A stretch of 16,287 nucleotides of DNA, from positions 1 through 16,287 of the forward strand of contig JAAFHO010000050.1 in the NCBI GenBank assembly GCA_013297575.1, read 5' to 3'. Of the stretch, positions 14,478-16,287 are shown piece by piece. Position 1 is the first letter of the stretch. Each line of letters begins with the position of its first letter. The translations under genes were made by a program, and so were the position numbers. The DNA comes from Chitinophagales bacterium. GTDB lineage: Bacteria; Bacteroidota; Bacteroidia; Chitinophagales; Saprospiraceae. The notes beneath the pieces were generated by a model. The model had not been told where the DNA came from. It searched no databases and was given only the letters and a program-made list of their open reading frames with translations.

Positions 14478-16287
14478 TTAAAGTATTTGGAGTTTAGCAA
14501 ATTTGAGGGCAATAAGTCGTTGCGGTACTTCGTCACCTTCAAAGCGGATGGTTGCCATTTTACCGTCTTTAGGCCCTTCCACCTTAATAATTTCTCCTTT
14601 GCCAAACTTGAGGTGGAGTACAAAAGCACCGGGAATAATCATTTCGGCGGGAGACGCTGCAAAACTGGCTTGTTGCGCAGCCGTGATGGCGGGTTTTAGC
14701 GGGCCATTGTTCCTGCGTATAGGCGCAATCCCGCTCACGCGCGCACCCGTAGAGGCTCGATCTTCTTGCGGACGCAAAGAACCAAACCCTCCACCAATAT
14801 CATAATGCTCAATATTGATTTCTTCTATAAATCGGGAAGGCTTAAAATCGCGAATTTGGCCATATCGATACCTACTTTTGCAATAAGTGAGGGTCAATAA
14901 TTCTTTGGCACGTGTGATAGCAACATAAAACAAGCGGCGTTCTTCGTCCAATCCTTTTGGATCTTCCAATGACATAAAGGACGGAAAAAGTTGCTCTTCC
15001 ATACCTGTTACAAACACCGATCTATATTCCAAACCTTTGGCAGAGTGGACACTCATCAATGTAATATTATCGCTACCATCTTTGTTGTCATCGGCATCGG
15101 TGAGGAGGGTAACTGTTTGGAGGTATGCAGATAGACCGGTATTGAGTGCCTCTCCTGCCTCTCCTGCAATAGCAGCAGCACTATTATCGCCTGCCACAAA
15201 TTCTGAAATAGCATCGAGTACCGACATGACATTTTCCATTCGGCTCATGCCTTCGGGGCTATTATCTGCTTTTAGCATATCCAATAATCCAGATTGTCTT
15301 AAAATATCGGAGGATAACTGGAAAGCGTCATCGGTTTGGAGGCGTTTTTGCCATTTGTCAATTAAGGTTCTAAAACTGCCTAATGCCTTTTTGGCTTTTT
15401 CGGTAATACCCGTTACATGTAGCATTGCACTCCATGCTGGAATATTATTTTCTCCGGCAAAACGGCTAATTTTTTCCACTGTTGCATCGCTAATGCCGCG
15501 TGTTGGGAAATTAATTACCCGGCGCAATGCTTCTTCGTCTTGCGGATTTACGGCAAGGCGCAAGTAACCAATAAAGTCTTTTACTTCTTTTCGTTGATAA
15601 AAAGACATGCCTCCGTAAACGCGGTACATCAAATTTTGGCGGCGGAGCGCTTCTTCAAATTTGCGGCTTTGCGCATTGGTGCGGTACAGGATGGCGATTT
15701 CCGTATTCGGTATATGATCTCGGTTTTTTTGCTCCAAAATGAGATCAGCAACACGGCGCGCCTCTTCATCATCGGTGATACATTTGATCAGTTTTATTTT
15801 GGCGCGGCTTTCCTTATCCGTCCAAATTGTTTTTTGTAATTGTTTTCTATTGTACGAAATGACCTCGTTCGCCGCCGCAACAATATGGTGTGTGGAGCGG
15901 TAGTTTTGCTCCAGTTTGAAGGTTTTTAGATCGGGATAATCCTTTTCAAAATCAATGATATTATCAATAGTGGCACCTCGGAAAGCATAAATACTTTGAG
16001 CATCGTCGCCCACTGCAAAGATATTTTCGGTACTGCCCTCATATTTGACCAATCGCCTCAAAATTGCGTATTGCAAAAAATTGGTATCTTGGAACTCATC
16101 CACGTGGATATACTTAAATTTTTTGCGGTATTTTTCCACCACATCATCGGGGTTGTCCCTAAAAAGTCGGAAAAGTTGGAGTAACAAATCGTCAAAATCC
16201 ATTGAACCCGACAGTTTGCACCGCTGCATATACCGTTCATAAATATCGACAATCATTGGGCGTTTTTGCTGTCGGTCTTCCATCATC
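14478..16287 (-). CDS. uvrD: UvrD/PcrA-type ATP-dependent DNA helicase (5' partial)
   Basis: A superfamily 1 3'-5' helicase acting in nucleotide excision and mismatch repair and in clearing proteins from DNA. The frame is open through the right edge of the window. About 603 residues are visible; full proteins are roughly 700-800, so the N-terminus with the Walker A motif is missing from view. Visible motifs, counted from the visible Met at 16286: MDFDDLL (29-35), VDEFQDTN (motif II, 62-69), GDDAQSIYAFRGA (III, 93-105), LEQNYRST (IV, 125-132), then LMSVHSAKGLEY (V) and EERRLFYVAITRAKELL (VI). The C-terminal segment (GAFVLHLKFGKGEIIKVEG to the end) is the Tudor-like domain that contacts RNA polymerase in PcrA/UvrD and distinguishes it from Rep. 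It is followed on the same strand by a repeat element and then hisF. Confidence 0.96.
   Translation of the reverse strand, partial: MMEDRQQKRPMIVDIYERYMQRCKLSGSMDFDDLLLQLFRLFRDNPDDVVEKYRKKFKYIHVDEFQDTNFLQYAILRRLVKYEGSTENIFAVGDDAQSIYAFRGATIDNIIDFEKDYPDLKTFKLEQNYRSTHHIVAAANEVISYNRKQLQKTIWTDKESRAKIKLIKCITDDEEARRVADLILEQKNRDHIPNTEIAILYRTNAQSRKFEEALRRQNLMYRVYGGMSFYQRKEVKDFIGYLRLAVNPQDEEALRRVINFPTRGISDATVEKISRFAGENNIPAWSAMLHVTGITEKAKKALGSFRTLIDKWQKRLQTDDAFQLSSDILRQSGLLDMLKADNSPEGMSRMENVMSVLDAISEFVAGDNSAAAIAGEAGEALNTGLSAYLQTVTLLTDADDNKDGSDNITLMSVHSAKGLEYRSVFVTGMEEQLFPSFMSLEDPKGLDEERRLFYVAITRAKELLTLTYCKSRYRYGQIRDFKPSRFIEEINIEHYDIGGGFGSLRPQEDRASTGARVSGIAPIRRNNGPLKPAITAAQQASFAASPAEMIIPGAFVLHLKFGKGEIIKVEGPKDGKMATIRFEGDEVPQRLIALKFAKLQIL

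Noticed and set aside
15037..15567. 176-codon plus-strand frame inside uvrD
   Set aside because: It is antisense to conserved helicase sequence and is a shadow frame.

Overview
The window looks like a chromosomal segment of a Bacteroidota bacterium. The lower rank is a guess (Saprospiria/Chitinophagia-like). The support is a ComEA-like barrel protein of a type typical of the phylum, a giant alpha-2-macroglobulin lipoprotein, several short lipoproteins with Bacteroidota-style signal peptides, a fused hisIE, weak or absent Shine-Dalgarno sequences, and a TAnnTTTG-type promoter element upstream of the Crp-like gene. Base composition is moderate and fairly even. I saw no phage, integrase, transposase, CRISPR, tRNA or rRNA.

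Layout from left to right. (1) 1-1536 (+): C-terminal part of an outer-membrane-barrel protein of the helix-hairpin-helix type, cut by the window edge. (2) 1854-2534 (-): a Crp/Fnr-family regulator with a strong hairpin just past its stop. (3) 2762-8788 (-): a 2008-residue alpha-2-macroglobulin lipoprotein with an intact thioester motif, followed by a long terminator-like hairpin. (4) 8789-9340: a 552-base gap with two perfect 42-base inverted copies of a palindromic repeat and a degraded third copy. (5) 9341-10156 (-): a membrane-anchored LAS-type peptidase with a MepA-like (M74) metal-site signature. Divergent from it is (6) 10304-10903 (+), an SH3-like lipoprotein. (7) 11526-12689 (-): a site-2 protease with C-terminal CBS domains, and 10968-11513 (-): a small Cys-motif lipoprotein 12 bases behind it, probably one transcript. 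(8) 13479-14237 and 12845-13504 (-): hisF and hisIE overlapping by 26 bases, the last steps of the histidine pathway, without the other his genes beside them. (9) 14238-14477: a second, unrelated palindromic inverted-repeat element. (10) 14478-16287 (-): most of a UvrD/PcrA helicase, whose N-terminus lies outside the window.

How the genes may fit together: the central part, about 2.7-10.9 kb, is envelope-oriented. It holds a protease-trapping macroglobulin on a lipid anchor, a probable murein endopeptidase in the inner membrane, and a lipoprotein with an SH3-type (wall-binding) fold. In proteobacteria the macroglobulin is typically coupled to the peptidoglycan synthase PbpC. Here the nearest wall-related neighbour is a hydrolase-like protein instead, which is the most interesting functional hint in the window. 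The his pair and uvrD are housekeeping genes. I found no complete, clearly new multi-gene system; the two palindromic repeat families and the membrane M74-like peptidase deserve the closest look.
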